DNA of 64,000 bases. It comes from Shouchella miscanthi (GTDB lineage Bacteria > Bacillota > Bacilli > Bacillales > Bacillaceae_D). This document shows, in pieces, positions 34,888-44,164 of this stretch (position 1 is the first letter of the stretch; each line of letters opens with the position of its first letter). Location: the NCBI RefSeq assembly GCF_007725405.1, contig NZ_CP042163.1:2728001-2792000 (forward strand), in the 5' to 3' direction. The notes under the pieces are model-generated. The model ran no database searches. It was not told where the DNA came from and saw only the letters and a program-made list of their open reading frames with translations. A program made the translations under genes and the position numbers.

Positions 34888-37347
34888 ATGAGGCTCATTG
34901 TTAGCCATACTAATCTTGATTTTGACGGGCTCGCCTCGTTAGTAGCTGCGCATAAATTCGATCCTAAAGCCGTTTTAGCGCTCCCACCTAGTCTAGGAGA
35001 GCGAGTAAAACAATTTTTACATTTTTACAGCGATTCCTTTGATTGGTACACGTATAAACAGATTGACTGGAGTAACGTCAGTGCTATTACGTATGTCGAT
35101 TGCTCCACAGATGAGCGAGCGGGCGTTGCCTCTTTTTTAGTTAATAATGAAATCGAGCGTTCTTATATTGACCACCACCAATCAGAAGCTACTGGTGCAA
35201 ATATTACATTATTACTCCAACCAATTATTCATCAAGGAATCGCCGTATCCCCTATAGAAGCTACGTTATTCGGCTTAGGCTTATATAGCGATACAAATCG
35301 ACTTACAAATGATACTGTTACGATTGCCGACATGAAAGCGGCGGTCTTTTTACATGAAAATGGTATGGATTTAACGGTTATACGGGAGTTTTTACAAGCA
35401 CATGCCGGCGAACACCCTTTGTTCAAGACACTTTTTAATGCGGTCGATATTCAGACGATTGCAGAAAAACGAATTGTTTTTTCAACTTGTATAGCCGATC
35501 AGTATATCGCCGATATCGCAACGGTAGTAGAAGAAATTCACAGCCTGTATGCACCAGATGCAACCATTGTTCTTTGCCAACTGCACCATCACACGTATAT
35601 GATTGCACGCGCTACGAGTGCAGACATTCCCATTCAAATTCTTGCGCAACAGTTAGGTGGAAATGGGCATGATTATGCAGCTTCTGCCATTTGTCGAAAC
35701 GAGCCACTCGCTAAAGCCTATGCAACCGTACGCCATTTGCTCACAGCGTGCATCCAAGTTAAAACCCCTATCCGTTCTATTATGCACTGGCCAGTTCAAA
35801 CTTTTTTTGCTTCCTCTACTGTAGCGGAAGTATTTCATGAAAGTAACCACTTACCGTATAAGGGATTTCCTGTTGTGAATGATAGGAAGCAGGTTATAGG
35901 AATGCTAACAGCAGCAAAGCTTAAAAAGGCGATTGATTTAAACCAAGGCACTGAATTAGTAGCATCAATCATGTCTAAAAAAGTTCTTACATTAAAGGCA
36001 ACCGATTCAATTGAACAAGGAAAAAAAGTAATGATGGAAAACGAAATTGGTCGCATCCCCATTTGCCAGAGCGATGGAACATTAGAAGGAATCATTACTC
36101 GCAGTTCGATCATTACGAGTCCATTTGAACATCCGCCTCATTACAGCGATAGCGAACTCACTCGCTACTTCGGGGAGAAACGCTTTACCTTTTTGCGGAA
36201 AATTGGAGAGCTTGCTGATGCACAAGATGTGCAAGTATACATCGTTGGCGGTATTGTGCGTGATTTTATTTTAAACCGTCTTTCAAAGGATATTGATTTG
36301 GTTGTAGAAGGAGATGCGATTTCGTTTGCACGTACCCTCGCCAATCAATTTGGAGGAGAGGTACAACAACACGATCATTTCTTGACTGCCACGTGGATCA
36401 TTCATAGCGTTTCCATTGATCTTGTAACAGCAAGAAGGGAACACTATCGCACACCCGGTGCTCTGCCAGACGTTCAAGCAGCTAGCATAAAGGATGATTT
36501 AGCTCGCCGTGACTTTGCAATAAATGCGATTGCCGTTTCGCTTAACGCGTCCTGCTTTGGTGAAATATTGGATCCGTTTCAAGGTCGTCAACAGATTCAA
36601 GCAAAAACCGTTTCCATTTTGCATCCATTAAGTTTTATTGAAGACCCGACACGCTTGTTTCGAGCACTTCGCTTTGCAAAAAGACTAGGCTTCCAATTAG
36701 GCGACGAAACAAAAAAACAGGCAAAGATAATGGGACATGCTATCCAGACTATTAGCAAGCAACGTCTTTATCATGAGTTGGAGCTCAGTCATAGAGAAGA
36801 TCAGCTTCCTTGGTTGTTTAAAGCACTTAATGAATATCACGTTTGGAAAATCTTCTTTGGTGCAAACATGAGTGAAAATGCGTATAAACACATTCAACAC
36901 TTGTTTCGTGAAGGTGTTAACGAATCCATTTTTTTGGCTATTGCCGCCATTGCTTACGAGCAACATTCGTTAGAGTCCCTGCACGCATTCGCATTAACCA
37001 AGTTAACTAAAAAGCTTTTAACCGATATCCAACTTATTGAAGACTATCAAGACGAAACCTCTCTCGACAACTTACATGGCTCACTTTTTTCAGTAAAGGA
37101 CGCCGCCATTTTCTTTTTTATTACCCTACCAAATAAAGAGAATTCGATGCTGTCACAGTATCGGAATGCACGAGAGATGCTAACACCTCTCGTTACTGGA
37201 AGAGATTTAATTGCACTAGGGTTTAAGCCGAGTCCACTCTTCTCAACATGGCTTTTAGACATTGAAAAACGACAGTTAACTGGAGAAATAAAAACGAAAG
37301 CAGATGCGCTAGCATGGGTAAGCAAAAAAAACAAGCATGAGAGCTAA
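34888..37347 (+). CDS. DHH-CBS-nucleotidyltransferase fusion (tRNA CCA/A-adding or poly(A) polymerase class)
   Basis: An 819-aa protein of three parts. DHH/DHHA1 phosphoesterase: HTNLDFDG (7-14), VDCS (70-73), DHH (95-97), GGNGHDYAAS (257-266). Two CBS repeats, about 295-350 and 358-412, which may sense adenylates. Class II nucleotidyltransferase: VGGIVRDF (453-460), catalytic Asp pair D468 and D470 (KDIDLVVEGD), RRDFAINA (540-547) and RALRFAKRLGF. The last adds nucleotides to RNA 3' ends; the DHH part may remove them or cleave signalling nucleotides. ATG 34888 has AAAGGAG upstream. Which tRNA step it performs cannot be told; species with split CC- and A-adding enzymes exist. Confidence 0.88.
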   Translation: MRLIVSHTNLDFDGLASLVAAHKFDPKAVLALPPSLGERVKQFLHFYSDSFDWYTYKQIDWSNVSAITYVDCSTDERAGVASFLVNNEIERSYIDHHQSEATGANITLLLQPIIHQGIAVSPIEATLFGLGLYSDTNRLTNDTVTIADMKAAVFLHENGMDLTVIREFLQAHAGEHPLFKTLFNAVDIQTIAEKRIVFSTCIADQYIADIATVVEEIHSLYAPDATIVLCQLHHHTYMIARATSADIPIQILAQQLGGNGHDYAASAICRNEPLAKAYATVRHLLTACIQVKTPIRSIMHWPVQTFFASSTVAEVFHESNHLPYKGFPVVNDRKQVIGMLTAAKLKKAIDLNQGTELVASIMSKKVLTLKATDSIEQGKKVMMENEIGRIPICQSDGTLEGIITRSSIITSPFEHPPHYSDSELTRYFGEKRFTFLRKIGELADAQDVQVYIVGGIVRDFILNRLSKDIDLVVEGDAISFARTLANQFGGEVQQHDHFLTATWIIHSVSIDLVTARREHYRTPGALPDVQAASIKDDLARRDFAINAIAVSLNASCFGEILDPFQGRQQIQAKTVSILHPLSFIEDPTRLFRALRFAKRLGFQLGDETKKQAKIMGHAIQTISKQRLYHELELSHREDQLPWLFKALNEYHVWKIFFGANMSENAYKHIQHLFREGVNESIFLAIAAIAYEQHSLESLHAFALTKLTKKLLTDIQLIEDYQDETSLDNLHGSLFSVKDAAIFFFITLPNKENSMLSQYRNAREMLTPLVTGRDLIALGFKPSPLFSTWLLDIEKRQLTGEIKTKADALAWVSKKNKHES

Positions 37348-37365
37348 TTCTCATGCTTGTTTTTA
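37327..37365. terminator. Terminator between the fusion gene and fabF
   Basis: A 13-bp stem (37330-37342 region with 37349-37361) overlapping the stop codon; A and T runs on either side serve both converging genes. Confidence 0.85.
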
Positions 37366-37368
37366 TTA

Positions 37369-38610
37369 CTACTCTTCAAAGCGTTTAAAGACGAGGGATG
37401 TGTTATGCCCTCCAAACCCTAATGAGTTGCTTAATACAGCTTCTACATTCATTTTGCGTGCTTCATTTGGTACATAATCTAAATCACACGCTGGGTCTGG
37501 TTCCTCTAAGTTAATTGTCGGTGGGACAATCCCTTCTTCTATTGCTTTAACAGAAAAGATTGCTTCTACTGCACCTGCAGCACCAAGCAAGTGACCTGTC
37601 ATCGATTTTGTCGAGCTAACAGCTACTTTATACGCATAGTCACCTAACACCGTTTTAATCGCGTTTGTTTCATAAGGATCGTTTAAATCCGTACTTGTTC
37701 CATGTGCATTAATGTAGCTAATTTGCTCATTCTTTAAACCAGCATCTGCAATTGCAGCTGCCATTGCACGAGCTCCACCCTCACCATCTGGTGCTGGCGC
37801 CGTCATATGATGTGCATCACCAGTAGAGCCGTAACCAACGATCTCAGCATAGATTTTCGCTCCACGGGCTTTCGCAGACTCTAAGCTTTCTAAAATAAGA
37901 ATTCCCGCACCTTCACCCATGACAAAACCACTTCGATTTACATCAAACGGTCGTGACGCTTTCTCCGGATTATCAGACGTTGTAATGGCCTTTGCAGATG
38001 AGAATCCGGCTACTGCCATGTTTGTAATAGGTGCTTCACTTCCACCAGCAATCATAGCATCTGCATCGCCACGCTGGATTGTTTTAAACGCATCACCAAT
38101 TGAGTTTGCGCCAGAAGCACATGCTGTTACAGAGCAAGAGTTAGGTCCTTTTGCCCCAGTAAAAATGGAGACTTGACCACTTGCCATGTCAGGAATCATC
38201 ATTGGCACAAAAAATGGACTTACCCGTCTTGGACCTTTTTCAAGTAATGTCCGAAACTGTGTTTCATACGTTTCCATTCCACCTATACCGGAACCAATCC
38301 ATACACCGACACGTGCAGCATTATCATCGTTTATTTCTAGTCCCGAGTCGGCAAGTGCCTGTTTTGCCGAGGCCACGGCAAATTGTGTAAAGCGGTCCAT
38401 GCGTCTTGCTTCTTTTTTATCAATAAAATCCGCTGGATCGAAGTCATTAATTTCGGCAGCTACTTTCATTGGATAAGACTCCGCATCAATCCTTGTTAAA
38501 TAACCAATCCCTGACTTGCCAGCAATAGCGGCTTCCCAAGAGCTTGCTGCATTTAGTCCCAATGGTGTAACAGCACCAATACCTGTAACAACTACTCGTC
38601 GTTTCTCCAC
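37369..38610 (-). CDS. fabF: 3-oxoacyl-[ACP] synthase II (FabF)
   Basis: Elongating condensing enzyme of fatty-acid synthesis, 413 aa. Cys164 ([10 protein letters not shown]) holds the acyl group; histidines in [12 protein letters not shown] and [12 protein letters not shown] complete the Cys-His-His triad. It follows fabH in one transcript under the FapR-type operator at 39.6 kb. Confidence 0.97.
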   Translation of the reverse strand: MEKRRVVVTGIGAVTPLGLNAASSWEAAIAGKSGIGYLTRIDAESYPMKVAAEINDFDPADFIDKKEARRMDRFTQFAVASAKQALADSGLEINDDNAARVGVWIGSGIGGMETYETQFRTLLEKGPRRVSPFFVPMMIPDMASGQVSIFTGAKGPNSCSVTACASGANSIGDAFKTIQRGDADAMIAGGSEAPITNMAVAGFSSAKAITTSDNPEKASRPFDVNRSGFVMGEGAGILILESLESAKARGAKIYAEIVGYGSTGDAHHMTAPAPDGEGGARAMAAAIADAGLKNEQISYINAHGTSTDLNDPYETNAIKTVLGDYAYKVAVSSTKSMTGHLLGAAGAVEAIFSVKAIEEGIVPPTINLEEPDPACDLDYVPNEARKMNVEAVLSNSLGFGGHNTSLVFKRFEE

Positions 38611-38653
38611 TATAGTTCGCTCCTTTATTTACGTTTAATAATCTAACTTTTCA

Positions 38654-39589
38654 TTAACGTCCCCAGCGCAAAGCAACAGAACCCCATACAAGACCTGCTC
38701 CAAAGCCTACTAGCACTAGTACATCACCGTCTTTAATTTTCCCAGCCTCAAGTTCCTCTACCATAGCCATTGGAATGGATGCGGATGAGGTATTTCCAAA
38801 TTTATTTACGGTGACTGACATTTTTTCTTTCGGTAATTCTAATCGTTCACGAGATGCTTCCATAATTCGAATATTCGCTTGGTGAGGAACAAGGAAATCA
38901 ACATCTTCCTTTGTTAAGCCAGCTTTCGTTAGTGCTCGAATGGATGAATCTCCCATTTGACGAACAGCAAACTTAAATACTTCGCGACCATTCATTTCAA
39001 TAAATTCATTTTTCTTATTAATATGCATGCCGCCAGATCCATCTGAACCTAGGTCAAATGCTAGGATACCACGATCTTCTGAGACTGGTCCTACGACACA
39101 CGCACCTGCTCCATCACCAAATAGAACGGCTGTATTTCGATCGTTCATATCAGTTACTTTTGTTAACTTCTCCACGCCTATAACAAGAACATGTTGATAA
39201 GCACCTGTTTCAATAAACTGTTGTGCTGTAGCAATTCCGTATATAAAACCAGCGCAAGCAGCACTAATATCCATTGCTGCTGCTTTTGTCGCCCCTAAGC
39301 GATTTTGTACAATCGACGATACACTTGGAAACGGCATGTCAGGTGTAACAGTTGCAACTAAAATTAAATCAATCTCTTCTGCCTTTACTTCTGCCGATTC
39401 AAGGGCTTTTCTTGCTGATTGATAAGCCATTTCTGACGTTTCTACGTCTTCAGCAAAACGTCGTTCTTCAATACCGGTTCTTGTACGAATCCATTCATCT
39501 GACGTTTCTAAAAAGGATTCAAAATCTTTATTTGTAACTACTTTTTCAGGAACAAAGCGTCCCATACCGAGTAAGCCTGCTTTAGCCAT
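38654..39589 (-). CDS. fabH: 3-oxoacyl-[ACP] synthase III (FabH)
   Basis: Initiates fatty-acid synthesis by condensing acyl-CoA with malonyl-ACP, 311 aa. Cys112 ([10 protein letters not shown]), His in VPHQANIRI and Asn in [10 protein letters not shown] form the triad. Gram-positive FabH prefers branched primers. Upstream lie a strong promoter and a FapR-type operator. Confidence 0.97.
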   Translation of the reverse strand: MAKAGLLGMGRFVPEKVVTNKDFESFLETSDEWIRTRTGIEERRFAEDVETSEMAYQSARKALESAEVKAEEIDLILVATVTPDMPFPSVSSIVQNRLGATKAAAMDISAACAGFIYGIATAQQFIETGAYQHVLVIGVEKLTKVTDMNDRNTAVLFGDGAGACVVGPVSEDRGILAFDLGSDGSGGMHINKKNEFIEMNGREVFKFAVRQMGDSSIRALTKAGLTKEDVDFLVPHQANIRIMEASRERLELPKEKMSVTVNKFGNTSSASIPMAMVEELEAGKIKDGDVLVLVGFGAGLVWGSVALRWGR

Positions 39590-39617
39590 GGATATTCCCC
39601 TTCCATATCGAACAGAA

Positions 39618-39664
39618 ATTAGTACCTGATACTAATATTAGCAAACAATTTAAGAAACTGTCTA
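39618..39664 (-). promoter_or_regulatory. fabHF promoter with perfect FapR operator
   Basis: Minus strand: TAGACA (39664-39659), 18-nt spacer, TAATAT (39640-39635), overlapped by the perfect dyad ATTAGTA-CCTGA-TACTAAT (39618-39636). FapR represses at such sites until malonyl-CoA binds. A further half-site (TAGTACTAAT, 39663-39672) lies at the -35. Confidence 0.85.
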
Positions 39665-39699
39665 GTACTAATTCTATTCAATTAGAATGGAACCCTTTT

Positions 39700-40011
39700 T
39701 TAAACGTCATTTAGCCCTTTTAACAGCGCCTCAAACCATTTATCCAAATCTGTTTTCATCTTCTCTTCCGCTTCATTTGCAGCCGTTTGCTGTTTTATTT
39801 TTTCATACGAAGACATAAAAGGTTCGATTTGACCTGTTTTAAATTGAGCGACTGCATAATAATAGAAGATTTGAATTGGTAAGTGATCCGCTTGCTCTAA
39901 CATGCCAATAAATGGCGCCATCGTCTCTAGTCCTTTATCATACTCACCTTTCTTTATGTATGAAATCCCTTCCTGAACCGGCTTCATAAAGCGCTGCAAT
40001 GGCTGTGTCAT
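39700..40011 (-). CDS. Small TPR-like protein coupled to comZ
   Basis: A 103-aa helical protein with a pattern like one to two TPR repeats (GEYDKGLETMAPFIGMLEQA and FYYYAVAQFKTGQIEPFMSS). Its start overlaps the comZ stop as ATGA. B. subtilis has a small gene (yjzB) at this place, but I cannot show relation. Function unknown. Confidence 0.7.
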   Translation of the reverse strand: MTQPLQRFMKPVQEGISYIKKGEYDKGLETMAPFIGMLEQADHLPIQIFYYYAVAQFKTGQIEPFMSSYEKIKQQTAANEAEEKMKTDLDKWFEALLKGLNDV

Positions 40012-40196
40012 GCTTCTTCGCTATCTTTCTGCCCTAACTCATACGCTTCATTCATCACTTTGGTAAACAATGCTAACATGGGCTGCAAATCGTCAAATCC
40101 TAGTTCAATCCCTTTTCCTTCTAACAATTCTTTAGCCTCTGGCACATATTTCATTGCAATCTGCATAAATGCCATGTTTTTTTCTTGTTCAGTCAT
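40008..40196 (-). CDS. comZ: ComZ, regulator of late competence genes
   Basis: A 62-aa protein with IAMKYVPEAKELLEGKGIEL and LFTKVMNEAYELGQKDS, closely similar to B. subtilis ComZ, which represses comG expression. AAGGAGG precedes ATG 40196. B. subtilis has med directly upstream; here the divergent prfC is upstream and med is absent. Confidence 0.88.
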   Translation of the reverse strand: MTEQEKNMAFMQIAMKYVPEAKELLEGKGIELGFDDLQPMLALFTKVMNEAYELGQKDSEEA

Positions 40197-40300
40197 CTGT
40201 ACAGCCTCCTTTTTATCTTTCTTAACGTAACTGATTGTATTTTGATTCGCAAGTGAATTGCCCCAATCTAAAAAAGGAAAGTGAAACGGAAAGAAAAACT

Positions 40301-40309
40301 TGTTATAAT
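40301..40309 (+). promoter_or_regulatory. Extended -10 promoter of prfC
   Basis: TGTTATAAT: perfect -10 TATAAT (40304-40309) with the TG of an extended -10; no good -35. Confidence 0.5.
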
Positions 40310-40341
40310 AGGTAAATCGACGTTTGGAAATGAGGATGAAC

Positions 40342-41946
40342 ATGAACGGAACATTAACAGATAAAATTAATTCAAGACGCACATTTGCGATTATTTCTCA
40401 CCCAGATGCAGGAAAAACAACGCTTACGGAAAAACTATTGCTTTTTGGTGGTGCGATTCGTGAAGCTGGAACTGTAAAAGGAAGAAAGAACGCGAAACAT
40501 GCAACAAGTGATTGGATGGAAATAGAAAAGCAACGTGGGATATCTGTAACAAGCTCTGTACTTGAATTTTTGTACAACGGCTACCATGTCAATATTTTGG
40601 ATACACCAGGACACGAAGACTTTTCAGAAGATACGTATCGGACTTTAACTGCTGCTGATTCAGCAACCATGTTAATTGATGCCGCTAAAGGAGTAGAAGC
40701 CCAAACAAAGAAATTGTTTAAAGTGTGTAAGCTTCGCGGTATCCCCATTTTTACGTTTATTAATAAATTGGACCGACAAGGTAGAGACCCGTTTGAACTA
40801 ATGGAAGAACTTGAAAATCTGCTAGGAATTCGATCTTTTCCAATGGGATGGCCAATTGGGATGGGCCAGTCATTCAAAGCCGTTTACGATCGTGTAAATA
40901 AACGTTTAGAACTCTACAACCCAAACAACCCGAAGGATATTGATATTATTAGCGTCACTGGTCCAGATGATCCGAAAATTGACGAAGTTGTTAAAGACGA
41001 AGGGCTTGTACAGCAATTTCGTGAAGAGTTAGAGCTTCTTGACGTAGCTGGTGATGAGTACGATTTAGAGCGAATTAACAATGGCGAGCTCACACCTATT
41101 TTCTTCGGATCCGCTATTTCTAGTTTTGGAGTACAGACTTTTCTTGAACACTTCTTAAGCTTATCACCTGCGCCTAGCCCGCGCGATAGTTCTATTGGAA
41201 CGATCGATCCGATGGAACGCGAACAATTCTCTGGCTTTATATTTAAAGTACAAGCGAATATGAATGCCAAACACCGTGATCGGGTAGCGTTTTTACGGAT
41301 AACGTCAGGTACATTTAAGCGAGGCATGTCTGTTAAGCATGTCCGAACGAATAAACCATTGAAACTTGCACAGCCTACACAATTTTTGGCGCAAAGTCGG
41401 AGCATTGTAGACGAGGCGTATGCGGGTGATATTATTGGCTTATTTGACCCAGGGCATTTCCGGATTGGCGACACATTGGTTGAAGGCGATTCATTTGAAT
41501 TTAGCGAGATGCCACACTTTTCACCTGAGCATTTTTCAGCTATCACAGTAAAAGAAGCGCTTAAGCATAAATCGTATGAAAAAGGGCTACAGCAGCTGAC
41601 AGAAGAAGGGGCTATCCAGCTCTTTCGTACGTATAATAAATACGTTGAACAACAAATTGTTGGCGTTGTTGGCGTTCTTCAGTTTGAAGTGCTCGAACAT
41701 CGATTGAAAAGCGAATATCATGTAGATATTCAAATGAGCCGTCAGCCATTTTCTTTTGCACGTTGGATTGATGGTGATGAAAAAGAGTTGAGCGTATTTA
41801 AAGAAAAACAGCGAAATTTAGTTACAGATCGTGAAGATCGTATCGTTGCTTTATTTGAAAATGAATTTCAAATGCGGACAGCGCAGGAAAAATACCCTAA
41901 CCTACAGTTTTATGAAAACTCGTTTTATAAGAAAACCGTTGAATAA
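40342..41946 (+). CDS. prfC: Peptide chain release factor 3
   Basis: RF3 GTPase (534 aa) that recycles RF1/RF2 after peptide release and helps post-error quality control. G1 SHPDAGKTTLTEK (19-31), DTPGHEDFSEDTYR (G3), NKLDRQGRDPFEL (G4). ATG 40342 is used: GAGG lies 6 nt before it; earlier in-frame TTG and ATG codons overlap the site. Absent from B. subtilis as far as I recall. Confidence 0.95.
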   Translation: MNGTLTDKINSRRTFAIISHPDAGKTTLTEKLLLFGGAIREAGTVKGRKNAKHATSDWMEIEKQRGISVTSSVLEFLYNGYHVNILDTPGHEDFSEDTYRTLTAADSATMLIDAAKGVEAQTKKLFKVCKLRGIPIFTFINKLDRQGRDPFELMEELENLLGIRSFPMGWPIGMGQSFKAVYDRVNKRLELYNPNNPKDIDIISVTGPDDPKIDEVVKDEGLVQQFREELELLDVAGDEYDLERINNGELTPIFFGSAISSFGVQTFLEHFLSLSPAPSPRDSSIGTIDPMEREQFSGFIFKVQANMNAKHRDRVAFLRITSGTFKRGMSVKHVRTNKPLKLAQPTQFLAQSRSIVDEAYAGDIIGLFDPGHFRIGDTLVEGDSFEFSEMPHFSPEHFSAITVKEALKHKSYEKGLQQLTEEGAIQLFRTYNKYVEQQIVGVVGVLQFEVLEHRLKSEYHVDIQMSRQPFSFARWIDGDEKELSVFKEKQRNLVTDREDRIVALFENEFQMRTAQEKYPNLQFYENSFYKKTVE

Positions 41947-41974
41947 AAAAACCAGCCAAATGGCTGGTTTTTTT
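41945..41974. terminator. Terminator between prfC and the STAS gene
   Basis: AAACCAGCCA with complementary TGGCTGGTTT, A run left and T run right, overlapping the last codon of the converging STAS gene. Confidence 0.88.
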
Positions 41975-42716
41975 ACATATGCTTACGAATCATTTCAGCT
42001 AAACTACCGTTAAATTGAGTTCGTTTCTGAATATCATTTCCGTGTAATAGCTGTGCATGTTCTGGTCTTAAACCGATAACTCGTGTTTCAATTCCCATGA
42101 TTTGTAGAGCTTGGACTAAACGTAGCAACTCTCTCATCCCTAGGTTAGTGATGTTACCAACACCACTAAAGTCGAAGAAAAGATAGTCATAATCGGCTTG
42201 ATACACATTTTTTGAGATGACTCCCTGATTTTGCTTAATTAAATGTTCATCTAAGTCACCAAAAAACGGTACAAATGCAAGCTCAGCTGATATGGCAATA
42301 AACGGAGCTGAAAGTTGTTTAATCATACTTAAAGATTCTTCAAGCTCTTCTTTTTTCTCAAGCAGTTCAAAGTCTGTCTGTGCCAAGCGTCTGCTTTGCT
42401 TTTGAACCTTTTCAATCAGCTCTGTTAAGTTTCCATCTTGTTTAATACAAATAATATGGAAACGCTCTTCGTCCCAATTTGCAAACAATGTATGCAGTAC
42501 ATAAGGAGCTTCTATTGTATCCATATTTAATTCGATCTTCCCGTTTTCTTGTTTAGAAAGAAAGCGGGTTACTTTATCCACACTTCCTATATCTAAAAGA
42601 TCGATAAACGAATCAGCTAGTTTAAACGCTTGTTTAGCTACAGTGGATCGATTCAAAATTCGATACGTTTCGTCTAACTCAAAATAGGGAACTGGTAAAC
42701 GATTAATTGCGGACAT
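41973..42716 (-). CDS. RsbR-like PAS/STAS-domain signalling protein
   Basis: A 247-aa protein: PAS-like N-terminal domain (about 8-95), coiled coil (about 100-135) and C-terminal STAS domain (about 137-247). FDFSGVGNITNLG (181-193) and GLRPEHAQ (215-222) match the stressosome RsbR family. The usual second phospho-Thr after PEHAQ is Leu here; Thr190 lies one place from the first. ATG 42716 follows AGGGGTGAG by 5 nt. It overlaps the cobalamin-binding gene by 14 bp, so translation is coupled and the products are likely partners. No RsbS, RsbT or RsbU gene is near. Confidence 0.82.
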   Translation of the reverse strand: MSAINRLPVPYFELDETYRILNRSTVAKQAFKLADSFIDLLDIGSVDKVTRFLSKQENGKIELNMDTIEAPYVLHTLFANWDEERFHIICIKQDGNLTELIEKVQKQSRRLAQTDFELLEKKEELEESLSMIKQLSAPFIAISAELAFVPFFGDLDEHLIKQNQGVISKNVYQADYDYLFFDFSGVGNITNLGMRELLRLVQALQIMGIETRVIGLRPEHAQLLHGNDIQKRTQFNGSLAEMIRKHM

Positions 42717-43362
42717 CCGCACTCACCCCTAATTGTCTTTCCTGCCATTTAGCTAGTTCTGTTAAGTTTCCAATTAATACGGTCTGATTATTACAGAGCG
42801 GACTTAAGTCGTACATTGAGACAAGTCGTCCACCAATTACAATCGTTGGTTTATGGGGTAATTTTTCTAACGTATCAACATACAAATTCAAACTACGGGC
42901 GTGATAGGGAATAGACACTGAAATGGCAATGGCATCGGGCTGCCATTTCTTCGCCATCATCTCCGCTTGCTCGAGGGGGACACTTGCTCCTAATAGACGT
43001 GTCGTCCAGCCAAGCTCTTCCAATAAACAGGCGCACATTTTGATGCCTAGATCATGTTGCTCTTGATCTAAACATAGAAACATGACGCTTTTACCGTTTT
43101 TAGGCGCTCGCCATTTTCGTATATAATAGTGATAGCGTGTCAATACAAAATCGCACGTTGACGTAGCTAAGTGCTCATCAGCAATTGTAATTCGATTCTG
43201 TTCCCATAGCCATCCAGTATGAACCATTGCTTTCGTTAATAATTTTTCATATATCCAAATACTATCATACCCAGCATCAGAAAGGCGACGGACACAATTC
43301 CAAGCACGATCTTCATCTCCATCAAGCAAGGCGTCTACTAACACTTCCCATGACTGCTCCAT
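42703..43362 (-). CDS. Cobalamin-binding photosensor-like protein without DNA-binding domain
   Basis: A 219-aa protein. Residues 1-85 match the helical cap domain of B12 photoreceptors, with the exact W-x9-EH signature (W53, E63, H64) that in CarH/LitR contacts the upper face of adenosylcobalamin. Residues 90-219 are the Rossmann B12-binding domain with ExHxxG (E101, H103, G106), H103 as likely lower axial ligand, then SVSIPYHA and IVIGGRL. There is no MerR HTH. Output probably passes to the overlapping RsbR-like protein. Binding of cobalamin is well supported by motifs; light sensing is inference. Confidence 0.85.
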   Translation of the reverse strand: MEQSWEVLVDALLDGDEDRAWNCVRRLSDAGYDSIWIYEKLLTKAMVHTGWLWEQNRITIADEHLATSTCDFVLTRYHYYIRKWRAPKNGKSVMFLCLDQEQHDLGIKMCACLLEELGWTTRLLGASVPLEQAEMMAKKWQPDAIAISVSIPYHARSLNLYVDTLEKLPHKPTIVIGGRLVSMYDLSPLCNNQTVLIGNLTELAKWQERQLGVSADVRN

Positions 43363-43463
43363 TAAACGTTCCGCCTCCTCCCAACCATTGTCCTTATTTA
43401 CCTAGTTTAAGAGTAAAGGTTTTGTCCTACGAACGCAAGTACGAACAGCTGCTGGAAAACCAG

Positions 43464-44132
43464 TTATTTTAAGTCATTTTGTCGGATCCACTTTTTTTCT
43501 GCCTCCTTGTATGCTCTGCGCCCCTCATCAAGAGACCATTTTGGCGAAAAAGGGAGAAAGTCCTCATTTTCTTCGTCACTTCCAATTACCGAATACGTCC
43601 CATTCTCTTTTTCAATAGCAGCATACACATAATCCACTAAATCGTTAATGTAAAGCAAATCCCGATTGCCTTGATTTATTTGTTCATCAATATACGAAAA
43701 CGATAGATTGCTGTGTAATCCGTACGCTTGTGGACTACGCAAAATAATAAGAGAGAATGGTGTGGAAGATGCCAATGCCTTTATCTCTTCTTCCATTGTG
43801 GTGCGCGTTTCCCCTTTTCTTGTTGTTGATAGATAAAGCAGACGATCATGCTGATGTAAGCCAGAAGCAAATGCGAGTACTTCTTCTTTCTTTTCATTAT
43901 CTGCGACGTACACATAAGTAGCATTCTCGCTTAACGGTCTAAACTCGTTTACGTTTTTATGGATAAACGTAAAGTGTGCATTCCTCCCCATACTCATTTC
44001 AATCATTTGTTTTTCCTGTGTCTTTTCTACCATGTGGTCAACAGCGACCACTTCCCAACCTTCATCAAGAAATTTCGCGCACACATGACTCCCAATAAAA
44101 CCCAAACCACCAATAACCGTTAGTTGATTCAT
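43464..44132 (-). CDS. NAD-dependent epimerase/dehydratase-like protein
   Basis: A 222-aa Rossmann protein with GGLGFIGSH at 8-16, shorter than classical sugar epimerases. The Tyr-x3-Lys pair is not evident (YLSTTRKGETR occupies the strand), so it may bind a dinucleotide without acting on sugar. ILRSPQAYGLHS and YINDLVDYVYAAI are family-like. May correspond to B. subtilis yjaV by position; unproved. Lies 32 bp from the hydrolase-like gene in the same direction. Confidence 0.75.
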   Translation of the reverse strand: MNQLTVIGGLGFIGSHVCAKFLDEGWEVVAVDHMVEKTQEKQMIEMSMGRNAHFTFIHKNVNEFRPLSENATYVYVADNEKKEEVLAFASGLHQHDRLLYLSTTRKGETRTTMEEEIKALASSTPFSLIILRSPQAYGLHSNLSFSYIDEQINQGNRDLLYINDLVDYVYAAIEKENGTYSVIGSDEENEDFLPFSPKWSLDEGRRAYKEAEKKWIRQNDLK

Positions 44133-44164
44133 TTTACTAACTCCTTTCCTTCGTCAGAGCACCA

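Noticed and set aside
40914-41546. A 210-codon frame on the minus strand opposite prfC
   Set aside because: It lies wholly within the well-conserved RF3 gene, has no ribosome site, and its Ser/Cys-rich composition is that of an antisense shadow.
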